The position numbers and the translations under genes were made by a program. Of a DNA stretch of 64,000 bases, positions 56,799-64,000 are shown in pieces. This DNA comes from Castellaniella sp049671645 (GTDB lineage Bacteria; Pseudomonadota; Gammaproteobacteria; Burkholderiales; Burkholderiaceae_B), in the NCBI RefSeq assembly GCF_049671645.1, contig NZ_JBATVG010000003.1, positions 10,122-74,121 on the forward strand, given 5' to 3'. Position 1 is the first letter of the stretch, and every line of letters starts with the position of its first letter. The notes beneath the pieces were generated by a model. It had not been told where the DNA came from. It ran no database searches and saw only the letters and a list, made by a program, of their open reading frames with translations.

Positions 56799-56819
56799 GA
56801 GATTCATTCTCATTACTAA
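56799..56819. promoter_or_regulatory. Fur-like box upstream of the FecI-type gene
   Basis: On the minus strand the site reads TAATGAGAATGA (56804-56815), identical over 12 bases to the entE site. It lies about 50 bp upstream of the sigma-factor gene, downstream of possible -10 boxes TATAGT (56784) and TGTAAT (56792). Confidence 0.65.
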
Positions 56820-56867
56820 TAACTGAGTCTTGCAGATTGCCGTCGGCCTTCTGCGCACCGGCATGCC

Positions 56868-57473
56868 ATGAAATCCACCGAGCCGAAGGCGGGCAGCCTG
56901 CTTGCCAGTCTGACCTTCCATTACGACGACTTGGTCCGTTACATCGGCTATCGCTTCGGCGATGCCGATTTTGCGCGCGATGTGGTGCACGAGGTCTGCG
57001 CCGACCTGTTGAATCGGCCCGAACCCGCCGGGGTGCGCCAGCCGTTGGCCTTCCTGCGCCGGGTGCTGCGCAATCGGGCGATCGATCGCTGCCGCAGCGA
57101 TGCCACGCGCGCCCGGCTGGCCGAAACCCTGGCAGGCCGTGCCGCCCAGGTCAGCCATGAAGACGCAGCCGCTTACCTGCAAGGGCTCGACGCGGTGGAC
57201 GACCTTGCCGCCGTTATCCGCCGCTTGCCGGACCGGGCGCGACAAGTCTTCATCCTGCACCGTCTTTATGACATGCCGCAACCGGCGATTGCCGGCGAGC
57301 TGGGCCTGTCGCGCAATGCAGTCGCCAAGCACCATGCACAGGCCCTTCGGCTCATCCGGGCGCAGTGGGCGCCCGCGTGCGCCGTGTGCGTCGGAGATGC
57401 CGCCGGCAACGGCCGCGAGGGCGACCGGCCTGCGCCGGGCGCCGCGACAGGTTGCGAGGCGTGGGAGTCCTGA
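56868..57473 (+). CDS. FecI-type ECF sigma factor
   Basis: 201 residues. Region 2 (FHYDDLVRYIGYRFGD, FARDVVHEVCADLL) and region 4 (LPDRARQVFILHRLYDMPQ, LGLSRNAVAKHHAQAL) are recognisable. Iron-starvation sigma factors of this kind transcribe a receptor gene when the cognate siderophore is bound. A C-terminal tail of about 35 residues with two cysteines is not typical. The stop codon overlaps the start of the FecR-like gene (TGATG). Confidence 0.9.
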   Translation: MKSTEPKAGSLLASLTFHYDDLVRYIGYRFGDADFARDVVHEVCADLLNRPEPAGVRQPLAFLRRVLRNRAIDRCRSDATRARLAETLAGRAAQVSHEDAAAYLQGLDAVDDLAAVIRRLPDRARQVFILHRLYDMPQPAIAGELGLSRNAVAKHHAQALRLIRAQWAPACAVCVGDAAGNGREGDRPAPGAATGCEAWES

Positions 57474-58354
57474 TGTCCCGCCCGTCGAAGCCGCCTGCCG
57501 GTGCGCGCCGAACTTTTTCCGGCGCGGCCGCCGACCCTCTCATCCCCTTCGAGGACGTGCTGCGGGCCCGCTTGCCTTCACGCGAAGAGGTCCTGCGCGA
57601 AGCCAAGGCACAGTCGGCCCAGCGGCGGCTGCGGCGGCGTCAAGCCGTCGGCGCCGCCTGCATGGCGCTGTGCGCGGGGCTCTGGGCCTGGAACCCGGTG
57701 CTGCAGGAACGCACCGTGACGGTCGCGGCGGGGGCGCCCCGCGCCTGGACCGCCCGGGATGGCACGGTGATCGCGCTCGACAGCCGATCCGTCCTGACGA
57801 TGCAATGGCGCCTGCGGTCCCGCGACCTGCGCCTGGACGCCGGCCAGGCAGTGTTGACCGTGGCCCGGAACTGGCGGCCGCTCCGGGTACGGGTGGGCGA
57901 TGCCGTCATTCGCGATATCGGGACGGTGTTCCGCGTGCGGCGCGACGCGGCGGGCGCCCAGGTGGCAGTGCTGGAAGGACGGGTACAAGTATCCAGCCCT
58001 GCCGGGCAGGCGGAACTGGGCGCCGGACAGGCGATGGACATCGATACCCTGAGCGCCGTGCCGGCCAGCGTGCCCGGGCTTGAACGCGAAACCGCCTGGC
58101 GTGAAGGCCGGTTGCGCTTCGACGGCACGCCGCTGTCCGCTGTCTTGTCAGCGCTTGGGCACTATCGCGCCGCGCCTGTGGTCTGGGTGGGCGATTCTCC
58201 GGCTGATGCCGGCGCCCTGCGCTTATCGGGCGAATATCGCATCCGGGATCTCGAATCGCTGATCAACAGCCTGCCGTCGATCTTGCCCGTGCGGGTCGAG
58301 CGGCGGCCGGATGGCGAGGTCCGGGTGTCGCTGCGGCCAAATAGTAAAAAATAG
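57473..58354 (+). CDS. FecR-type anti-sigma/sigma regulator
   Basis: 293 residues. A short cytoplasmic N-terminus (about 60 residues), one membrane segment (AVGAACMALCAGLWAW), then the periplasmic FecR domain (GTVIALDSRS, VRDAVIRDIGTVFRV-like stretch, VLEGRVQV) and a C-terminal STN-like part (FDGTPLSAVLSALGHYRAAP). It receives the signal from the receptor and controls the preceding sigma factor. ATG 57473 is coupled to the sigma stop. Confidence 0.87.
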   Translation: MSRPSKPPAGARRTFSGAAADPLIPFEDVLRARLPSREEVLREAKAQSAQRRLRRRQAVGAACMALCAGLWAWNPVLQERTVTVAAGAPRAWTARDGTVIALDSRSVLTMQWRLRSRDLRLDAGQAVLTVARNWRPLRVRVGDAVIRDIGTVFRVRRDAAGAQVAVLEGRVQVSSPAGQAELGAGQAMDIDTLSAVPASVPGLERETAWREGRLRFDGTPLSAVLSALGHYRAAPVVWVGDSPADAGALRLSGEYRIRDLESLINSLPSILPVRVERRPDGEVRVSLRPNSKK

Positions 58355-58411
58355 TAACGGCATGTCCATGTCGCGGACGTTCCAAACGTCTTCACTCTTG
58401 ATTTGATCAAT

Positions 58412-58430
58412 TCTCAATCTCATTATTGAT
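58412..58430. promoter_or_regulatory. Fur-like sequence upstream of the receptor gene
   Basis: On the minus strand it reads TAATGAGATTGA (58414-58425), one base different from the entE and sigma-factor sites. It lies 22 bp ahead of the receptor start. The 92-bp gap also must hold any FecI-dependent promoter; none is recognised with certainty. Confidence 0.45.
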
Positions 58431-58446
58431 ACAGGGAGCGAAGACA

Positions 58447-60888
58447 ATGAAGACCTCCAGGAGGCCCCGGCGCGGGGTCGCAGCCGTGTTTTCCACCGCG
58501 CTCGCGGCGGGCAGCCTGGCGTGGTCGGCCGCAGCCATGGCGCAGGCCGCCGTGCTGGGGCTGGACCTGCCCGCCCAGCCGCTGGATCAGGCGTTGAATG
58601 CCCTGGCGGCGCGCACCGGCCTGCAAGTGGTCTTTCCGACCGCCTTGGCGGAGCACCGGCGCGCGCCGGCCTTGCACGGCGACTATTCCGCTCCCGATGC
58701 CCTGGACCGGCTGCTGCAGGGGTCGGACCTGGAGGCCCGCATGACCGGGCCGAACCGCTACACGATCGTGCGCCGGGGCGATGCCGCTTCAGGGGATGCG
58801 CAGGTCCTGCAGCCGGTTGTCGTGCGCGGCGCCCTGGACCCGACCACGGAAGGCACCGGGTCCTACGCCGCCCAGGCCAGCAACACGTCCACGCGCCTGA
58901 ACCTGTCAGTGCGCGAGACCCCGCAATCGGTCAGCGTCATCACGCGCCAGCGTATGGACGACCAGGGCTTGACCTCGCTGGCGGATGTGGTCGACAACAC
59001 GCCGGGCCTGGTGATGAATACCTCGGGCAACAGGGGCTCGGACACCAGCCCCATCTATGCGCGCGGCTTCCAGGTGGAAAACTACCAGGTCGATGGCGTC
59101 AACCAGGTCTACAGCAACTACAAGGGCATTTTCCAGAGCGCGGATATGGCGCCCTACGACCGGGTCGAAGTGATCCGGGGCGCCAACGGTCTGATGAGCG
59201 GCGTGGGCGCTCCCGGCGCGACGATCAATTTGATCCGCAAGCGCCCTACGCGCGAATTCCAGGCGCGCGCCAGCGTCGAGGCCGGGTCCTGGGATCTCTA
59301 CCGGAGCGAGGTGGATCTGTCCTCGCCTCTGAACGAGGCGGGTACCGTGCGGGGGCGGCTGGTGGCAGCCTGGCAGAAGAACGGTTCGTACCTGGAGCGC
59401 CTGCAGGAACGCGACAAGACCCTGTACGGCATCCTCGAGGCCGACCTGGGGCCCGACACGCTGGCCAGCCTGGGCTTTCTATTCCAGAATCAGGATGCCA
59501 CCGGCCATTCGCGGGGCGGCCTGCCGGTGTTCTATTCAGATGGCGGACGCACGGATTGGGACCGATCCAAGTCCGCTGCGGCGGACTGGGCGTATTCCCG
59601 ACGTCACAACCAGACCTGGTTCGCCTCGCTGGAGCATCGGTTCGGCAACGGCTGGCGGGTGAAGGGCACCCTGGATCACAGCGTCTATCGCTATGACGAG
59701 GTGCTGGGCTATGCCCTGGGAGGCGCCCCGGACCGCGCCACGGGCGCGGGGGTGAATCTGTGGGCGGGCCGCTGGGCGGGCAAGCCGGTGCAGAATTCCC
59801 TGGATGTGTATGCCACGGGGCCCTTCACGCTGCTGGGCCGGGAGCATGAACTGGTGGTCGGCGCGACGGCATCCCGCACGCGCGACGAAACCTCGCCGTA
59901 CAACCTCTGGTACTTCTCGGGCTGGTCGCCGGCCATCGACAATATCTATGCCTGGGACGGGCGCGCTCCGGGCGCACCCGACAATCCCGCGATCGGCGAC
60001 ACCGTCAATCGCGAGAACCTGACCAGCGCGTACGCCACGGCGCGTTTCAAGCCCACCGACCGTCTGTCGCTGATCGTCGGCGGCCGCGTCACCAGTTGGG
60101 AAAACATCAAGGACACGCACTACTACGACGGCCGTCCGGCAAGCCACATGGATCGCCACGAGTCCGACAAACTCACTCCCTACGCAGGCGTCGTCTACGA
60201 CCTGAGCGACGAGTGGTCCGTCTACGCCAGCTACACGGACATCTTCAAGCCGCAGAACAACCAGGACCCCGGCGGCAACTATCTGGACCCGCTGCTGGGC
60301 CGCAGCTACGAACTCGGGGCCAAGGGCGAACTGCTGGACGGCGGACTGAACGTGTCGGCGGCCCTGTTCCGTGTTCAGCAGGACAATTTCGCCGTGGCCT
60401 TGCCGGGCGTGAAGGCGCCGGACGGCAGCCAGGCCTATGAGTCGGCCTCCGGCACCACGACGCGGGGCATCGACCTGGAGGCATCCGGAGAAGTGCTGCC
60501 GAACTGGCAGGTGTCCGCCAGCTTCACCCGCGCCCTGTCACAGGACCGGGACCACCTCACGCTCAATCCGAACGTGCCGCAAAACACCGCCAAGCTGTTC
60601 ACCAGCTACCGCTGGCCCGGCATCGGCCACGGTCTGACGGTGGGCGGCGGCGTGCGCTGGCAGAGCCGCGCCTACACCAAGCTGACGGACCCCCTGGGCG
60701 CCCAGCGCATCGTCGAGCAGGACGCCTACGCCGTGGTGGACCTGATGGCGCGCTACCAGATCAGCCGCAACGTTTCGGCCCGCCTGAACGTCTACAACGC
60801 GTTCGATCAGTATTACCACCCCGATCCGGGTTCGACCTACTACGGCGCGCCACGCGCGTTCCGCTTGGGCCTGGACATGCGTTTCTGA
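58447..60888 (+). CDS. TonB-dependent ferric-siderophore receptor with signalling domain
   Basis: 813 residues. Signal peptide ending AMAQA; STN signalling domain at about 36-115 (LDLPAQPLDQALNALAARTG); TonB box VVVRG near 127; plug with RETPQSVSVITRQRM and PGLVMNTSG; 22-strand barrel ending RLGLDMRF. The STN domain with the adjacent FecI/FecR pair shows cell-surface signalling. It is predicted to import the siderophore made by this locus, though xenosiderophores are possible. A GGGAG ribosome-binding site is present. Confidence 0.93.
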   Translation: MKTSRRPRRGVAAVFSTALAAGSLAWSAAAMAQAAVLGLDLPAQPLDQALNALAARTGLQVVFPTALAEHRRAPALHGDYSAPDALDRLLQGSDLEARMTGPNRYTIVRRGDAASGDAQVLQPVVVRGALDPTTEGTGSYAAQASNTSTRLNLSVRETPQSVSVITRQRMDDQGLTSLADVVDNTPGLVMNTSGNRGSDTSPIYARGFQVENYQVDGVNQVYSNYKGIFQSADMAPYDRVEVIRGANGLMSGVGAPGATINLIRKRPTREFQARASVEAGSWDLYRSEVDLSSPLNEAGTVRGRLVAAWQKNGSYLERLQERDKTLYGILEADLGPDTLASLGFLFQNQDATGHSRGGLPVFYSDGGRTDWDRSKSAAADWAYSRRHNQTWFASLEHRFGNGWRVKGTLDHSVYRYDEVLGYALGGAPDRATGAGVNLWAGRWAGKPVQNSLDVYATGPFTLLGREHELVVGATASRTRDETSPYNLWYFSGWSPAIDNIYAWDGRAPGAPDNPAIGDTVNRENLTSAYATARFKPTDRLSLIVGGRVTSWENIKDTHYYDGRPASHMDRHESDKLTPYAGVVYDLSDEWSVYASYTDIFKPQNNQDPGGNYLDPLLGRSYELGAKGELLDGGLNVSAALFRVQQDNFAVALPGVKAPDGSQAYESASGTTTRGIDLEASGEVLPNWQVSASFTRALSQDRDHLTLNPNVPQNTAKLFTSYRWPGIGHGLTVGGGVRWQSRAYTKLTDPLGAQRIVEQDAYAVVDLMARYQISRNVSARLNVYNAFDQYYHPDPGSTYYGAPRAFRLGLDMRF

Positions 60889-60930
60889 CGCCCGGGACCG
60901 CCCGCTCTCATCATGAAAGGAATCCGCTTC

Positions 60931-62091
60931 ATGCAGACTACTCGATTCACCCGCGCCCCTCTCCTGTCGGCCGGACGCGCGTCGGCCCGCCTGGGCATGT
61001 TCGTCGTGTGCGCCGCGCTGGCTGCTTGCACCGCCCCTGGCGGGCAGCCGGACAAGGCCGGCCTGGGCGCGCAGGCGAGCAACCAGGCTCCGGCGCGGCA
61101 GACCGTGCTGCGCCGAGACCTCGCCCCCGGGCTCTATGAGCTGGTGGTGGCCGACGGCGATGTGTTCGTGGCTTCGGCGGGCCAAAGCTTCAAGGCCGAC
61201 GAGGGCGGAGCGATCTACCGGCTGGATCCGGATACTCTGGAAACCAAGGCCGTCATCCGGACCGGACGCAAGCCCTACGGGCTGGCGTACGACGCGCGCA
61301 CAGACACGTTGTACGCGGGCAATACCCTGAACGGCGCCGTGGGAGCCATCGACCTGAAGACCGGGCAGGCGGCTGATTACCAGCTCGGTCGGGCCACGGC
61401 CAAGGGCGGGTTCGAGCACGTGCGCCAGATCGTGCTGGATGGAGCGGGCGAGCGCATGTTCGTGACCAATCCCGATACCGCCGGCAAAGTCTGGATCGTG
61501 GACTTGAAGCGCGGCATCATCCGGCACACGCTGTCGGGCCTGCGCAAATGGCCGGCCGGCGCGGCCTACGATCCGGTCGCCCGCCGCCTGTACGTCGGCC
61601 AGGGCGGTGAATACGGCGTGACGGTGATCGACCCCGACAGCGGCAAGATCCTGCGCCGCTTCGCCCTGGACGGCGCCGAGCCCTTCCTGGTGAACGTCGC
61701 ATTGGACGACCCCGGCGCGCGCTTGTTCGGCGCCGATGCCAACAGCGGCCGCCTGGTCGTTTTCGACACCGCGACCGGCCGCGTCCTGGCGACCGTCCCG
61801 GTGGGCGAAAGCGCCCTGGACGTGCTCTACAACCCGGTCCGCGACGAGATCTACCTGAGCAATCGGGGCGCTTCGCGCGCGCATCCCCAGGGCACAGGCG
61901 CTATCACGGTGATCGACGGCGCGAGCTACGCCGTGAAGGCCCGCTACGATCTGCCGGCGCATCCGAACAGCCTGGCCCTGTCGGACGATGGACAGGCGCT
62001 GTTCGCGACGATCAAGGGGCCGCATGACGACAAGCATCCCGCCTATCGGGCCGATGGCCTGGAAAGCGTCGTGCGGATCGACCTGCGCTGA
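60931..62091 (+). CDS. YncE-like beta-propeller lipoprotein (second copy)
   Basis: 386 residues. Lipobox LAAC puts the lipid at Cys33; blades include AIYRLDPDTLE, TLYAGNTLNGAVGAID, RLYVGQGGEYGVTVID and HPNSLALS, closer to E. coli YncE than the first copy. ATG 60931 is favoured over 60913 because an AAAGGA ribosome-binding site lies 9 bases upstream. It follows the receptor gene by 42 bp, the same partnership as yncE with a TonB receptor gene in E. coli. Function unknown; a periplasmic role in siderophore traffic is inferred. Confidence 0.85.
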   Translation: MQTTRFTRAPLLSAGRASARLGMFVVCAALAACTAPGGQPDKAGLGAQASNQAPARQTVLRRDLAPGLYELVVADGDVFVASAGQSFKADEGGAIYRLDPDTLETKAVIRTGRKPYGLAYDARTDTLYAGNTLNGAVGAIDLKTGQAADYQLGRATAKGGFEHVRQIVLDGAGERMFVTNPDTAGKVWIVDLKRGIIRHTLSGLRKWPAGAAYDPVARRLYVGQGGEYGVTVIDPDSGKILRRFALDGAEPFLVNVALDDPGARLFGADANSGRLVVFDTATGRVLATVPVGESALDVLYNPVRDEIYLSNRGASRAHPQGTGAITVIDGASYAVKARYDLPAHPNSLALSDDGQALFATIKGPHDDKHPAYRADGLESVVRIDLR

Positions 62092-62109
62092 TGTCAGGTG
62101 GTGAGGGTG

Positions 62110-63294
62110 ATGGGCGCTGCTGAGACCCTGCGCGCATGGCGTGCGCGGGGCGGCTGGCTGCTGCTGGCGTCCGTCGTCGCGGCTACCGCCGTCTGGGCGG
62201 CCCGGCCGGCGCCGCCCGCCTATGAAACCGCGTCCGTCGGGCGCGGGACGGTTCGCGCCACTGTGAATGCCCTGGGGACTCTGCAGCCTCGGCATTATGT
62301 GGATGTGGGGGCGCAGGTGTCCGGCCAGATCCAGCGGATTCACGTGCAGCCCGGCGATGTCGTGGCCGCCGGACAACTGCTGGTGGAAATCGATGCCTCC
62401 GTGCAGGAGGCCGCCGTGGCGGCGGGCAGGGCCTCGCTGGATGCGCTGCGGGCCCAGCTGGACGAGGCCGAGGCCGCGGCCGACCTGGCGCGGGCAGGCG
62501 CCGAGCGTCAGCGGCGTCTGTTGCGGGCCGGCGCGACGCCGGCTCACGAGGCCGATGTGGCGCGCGCCGGTCTGCTGGCCGCGGAGGCCTCCGTGCGTCG
62601 CATCGCGGCCGACATTCGGCGCACCCGCGCCGCATTGCAGGGCGATGAGGCCCTGCTGGGCTACAGCCGGATCTACGCGCCGATGGAAGGGACCGTCGTG
62701 TCGCTGGAAGCCCGGCCCGGCCAGACTCTGAATGCCGCCTACCAGACGCCGCACCTGCTGCGCATTGCGGACCTGTCGCTCATGACCGTTTGGACTCAGG
62801 TGTCCGAGGCGGACGTGCCGCGTCTGAGCGTGGGCATGGAGGCGACTTTCGTGACGCTGGCCCAGGACGGCCGGCAGTGGCATGGCGTCGTGCGCCAGGT
62901 GCTGCCCGTGCCCCAGCCGGCGCCCGATGAGGCGCCGGGCGCTGCCGCAGCGGCGTCCAGCGGCGCGAAAGCGGTCTTCTACACTGTGTTGTTCGACGTG
63001 CCCAATTCCGACCGTGCCCTGCTGCCCAGGATGAGCGCCCAGGTCGCCTTCGTCACCCGCCAGGCCGATGATGTCGTGTTGGCGCCGCTGGCGGCCCTGC
63101 GCCCGGCGGGCGAGGGCGCGGCGCGGGGCTATCGGGTGCGGGTGTTGCAGGACGGCCGCGCGGTCTGGCGCGCAGTGCGGATCGGGGCGCGCGATCGTCA
63201 GGCGGCGGAGATCGTCGACGGTCTTGCCGAGGGCGAGACGCTGATCCTGGGCGAACGCGCTTCGGGCGATGCGATGCCCCGGTTCGTGCTGTGA
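62110..63294 (+). CDS. MacA-type periplasmic adaptor protein
   Basis: 394 residues. One N-terminal membrane anchor, then lipoyl half-motifs (ALGTLQPRHYVDVGAQVSGQ; YAPMEGTVVSLEARPGQ) flanking an alanine-rich coiled coil, and barrel domains. It is the adaptor of a MacAB-like tripartite exporter; PvdR in pseudomonads is a comparable pyoverdine exporter adaptor. ATG 62110 is preferred to GTG 62098 because the AGGTGGTGAGGG purine-rich stretch precedes it. The stop overlaps the ATPase gene start as GTGA. Confidence 0.87.
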   Translation: MGAAETLRAWRARGGWLLLASVVAATAVWAARPAPPAYETASVGRGTVRATVNALGTLQPRHYVDVGAQVSGQIQRIHVQPGDVVAAGQLLVEIDASVQEAAVAAGRASLDALRAQLDEAEAAADLARAGAERQRRLLRAGATPAHEADVARAGLLAAEASVRRIAADIRRTRAALQGDEALLGYSRIYAPMEGTVVSLEARPGQTLNAAYQTPHLLRIADLSLMTVWTQVSEADVPRLSVGMEATFVTLAQDGRQWHGVVRQVLPVPQPAPDEAPGAAAAASSGAKAVFYTVLFDVPNSDRALLPRMSAQVAFVTRQADDVVLAPLAALRPAGEGAARGYRVRVLQDGRAVWRAVRIGARDRQAAEIVDGLAEGETLILGERASGDAMPRFVL

Positions 63295-64000
63295 GCGTCC
63301 TGATCCGGCTCGACGCCGTCGGCAAGCGCTATGGCGGCGTGGATGGCGCTCCCGCCTCCTGGGCGCTTCGCGACGTGTCGTTGGACATCCGCGAGGGCGA
63401 GTACGTCGCCATCGTGGGCGCCTCGGGATCGGGGAAATCCACATTGATGCATATCCTGGGCTGCCTGGATCGGCCCGACAGCGGCATCTACCGCTATGCG
63501 GATCGGGACGTGGCGACCCTGTCGGCCGATGAGCAGGCCCGGTTGCGTCGCGAGGACTTCGGTTTCGTGTTCCAGGGCTACCATCTGATCCCCACCGACA
63601 GCGCATTGGAAAACGCGGCCCTGCCCGCCGTCTATGCCGGGGAAGACCGCGCTGTCCGCGAACGGCGGGCCGGCAGGCTGTTGGAGCGGCTGGGGATGAC
63701 AGGGCGGCTCGAACACCGTCCGGCCCAGTTGTCCGGCGGCCAGCAGCAGCGTGTCTCCATCGCCCGCGCTCTGATCAATGGCGGGCGCGTCATCCTGGCC
63801 GACGAGCCTACGGGCGCTCTGGATTCGCGCAGCGGCGCCGAGGTCATGGCCCTGTTCGACGAGCTGTCCGCCCAGGGTCACACCATCATCTTGATCACCC
63901 ACGATGCCGGGGTGGCCGCGCGCGCGCCGCGTCGTGGAAATCCGCGACGGGCGCGTGGTGGCCGATCGGGTCGGGACGGCGCCCGTGCCGGCCGCTGCGC
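63291..64000 (+). CDS. MacB-type exporter ATPase, truncated by window end; apparent frameshift
   Basis: GTG start overlapping the adaptor stop. The nucleotide-binding domain is complete: Walker A GASGSGKST, Q-loop FQGYHLIP, signature LSGGQQQR, Walker B VILADEPTGALD, H-loop LITHD. After THDAGVAARA the frame diverges; the neighbouring +1 frame continues with RVVEIRDGRVVADRV, the expected MacB sequence. One extra base in the GC run at about 63921-63929 would explain it. The membrane half lies beyond the window. Either a real frameshift or a sequence error. Confidence 0.82.
   Translation, partial: MSVLIRLDAVGKRYGGVDGAPASWALRDVSLDIREGEYVAIVGASGSGKSTLMHILGCLDRPDSGIYRYADRDVATLSADEQARLRREDFGFVFQGYHLIPTDSALENAALPAVYAGEDRAVRERRAGRLLERLGMTGRLEHRPAQLSGGQQQRVSIARALINGGRVILADEPTGALDSRSGAEVMALFDELSAQGHTIILITHDAGVAARAPRRGNPRRARGGRSGRDGARAGRC

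Noticed and set aside
60538..63606. Open reading frame of 1022 codons opposite the receptor, YncE and MacA genes
   Set aside because: It crosses three well-supported plus-strand genes antisense and shows no domain; explained by high third-position GC.

Overview
The window is GC-rich chromosomal DNA from a betaproteobacterium of the order Burkholderiales, probably Alcaligenaceae (the Bordetella/Achromobacter/Castellaniella group). The evidence is the gene order mlaFEDAC / ABC-2 transporter / bolA / murA / his / hinT / tatABC, the rplN-to-rplQ ribosomal operon, a short HisG of the HisZ-dependent type, and protein sequences typical of that group. The family is an inference; genus and species cannot be read from the sequence. 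No rRNA, tRNA, CRISPR array or insertion sequence was recognised.

Layout. 1-410: 3' end of a gamma-glutamyltransferase gene; 518-928: a small conserved protein. 985-5324 (minus): fatty-acid block, with FadL porin, DUF4442 hotdog protein, chalcone-isomerase-like periplasmic protein and FadD acyl-CoA ligase, beside a PsrA-like TetR regulator (5542-6291). 6459-8357: membrane protein with degenerate GGDEF and EAL domains. 8388-17680: promoter, long structured leader and the operon rplN-rplX-rplE-rpsN-rpsH-rplF-rplR-rpsE-rpmD-rplO-secY-infA-rpmJ-rpsM-rpsK-rpsD-rpoA-rplQ, closed by an intrinsic terminator. The S10-operon genes normally upstream are absent. 17784-20304: cutA and dsbD.

20366-35537 (all minus): reading in the direction of transcription, mlaF-mlaE-mlaD-mlaA-mlaC (lipid asymmetry), a 362-bp gap holding a 26-bp perfect inverted repeat where mlaB might be expected, an ABC-2 export pair, ibaG/bolA, murA, hisG-hisD-hisB-hisH-hisA-hisF-hisI-hisE (no hisC), hinT, tatA-tatB-tatC. 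35627-41802 (minus): gltB-gltD glutamate synthase.

42105-64000: a catecholate siderophore locus of about 22 kb, the most interesting part. Two minus-strand operons encode ferric-siderophore import plus a phosphopantetheinyl transferase (permease, ATPase, binding protein, PPTase) and biosynthesis (entE, a free-standing aryl carrier protein, an EntF-like NRPS, a YncE-like lipoprotein, entC, entB without carrier domain, entA). Divergently, the plus strand carries an esterase, a FecI-type sigma factor, a FecR-type regulator, a TonB-dependent receptor with an N-terminal signalling domain, a second YncE-like lipoprotein, and a MacA/MacB-type exporter that runs off the window and shows an apparent frameshift. 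The NRPS has C-A-PCP-TE architecture and its specificity residues match those of the serine domain of EntF, so the predicted product is an enterobactin-type 2,3-dihydroxybenzoyl-serine oligomer. Four promoters share a Fur-like sequence. The cluster therefore covers synthesis, carrier priming, export, uptake, iron release and signal-dependent regulation.
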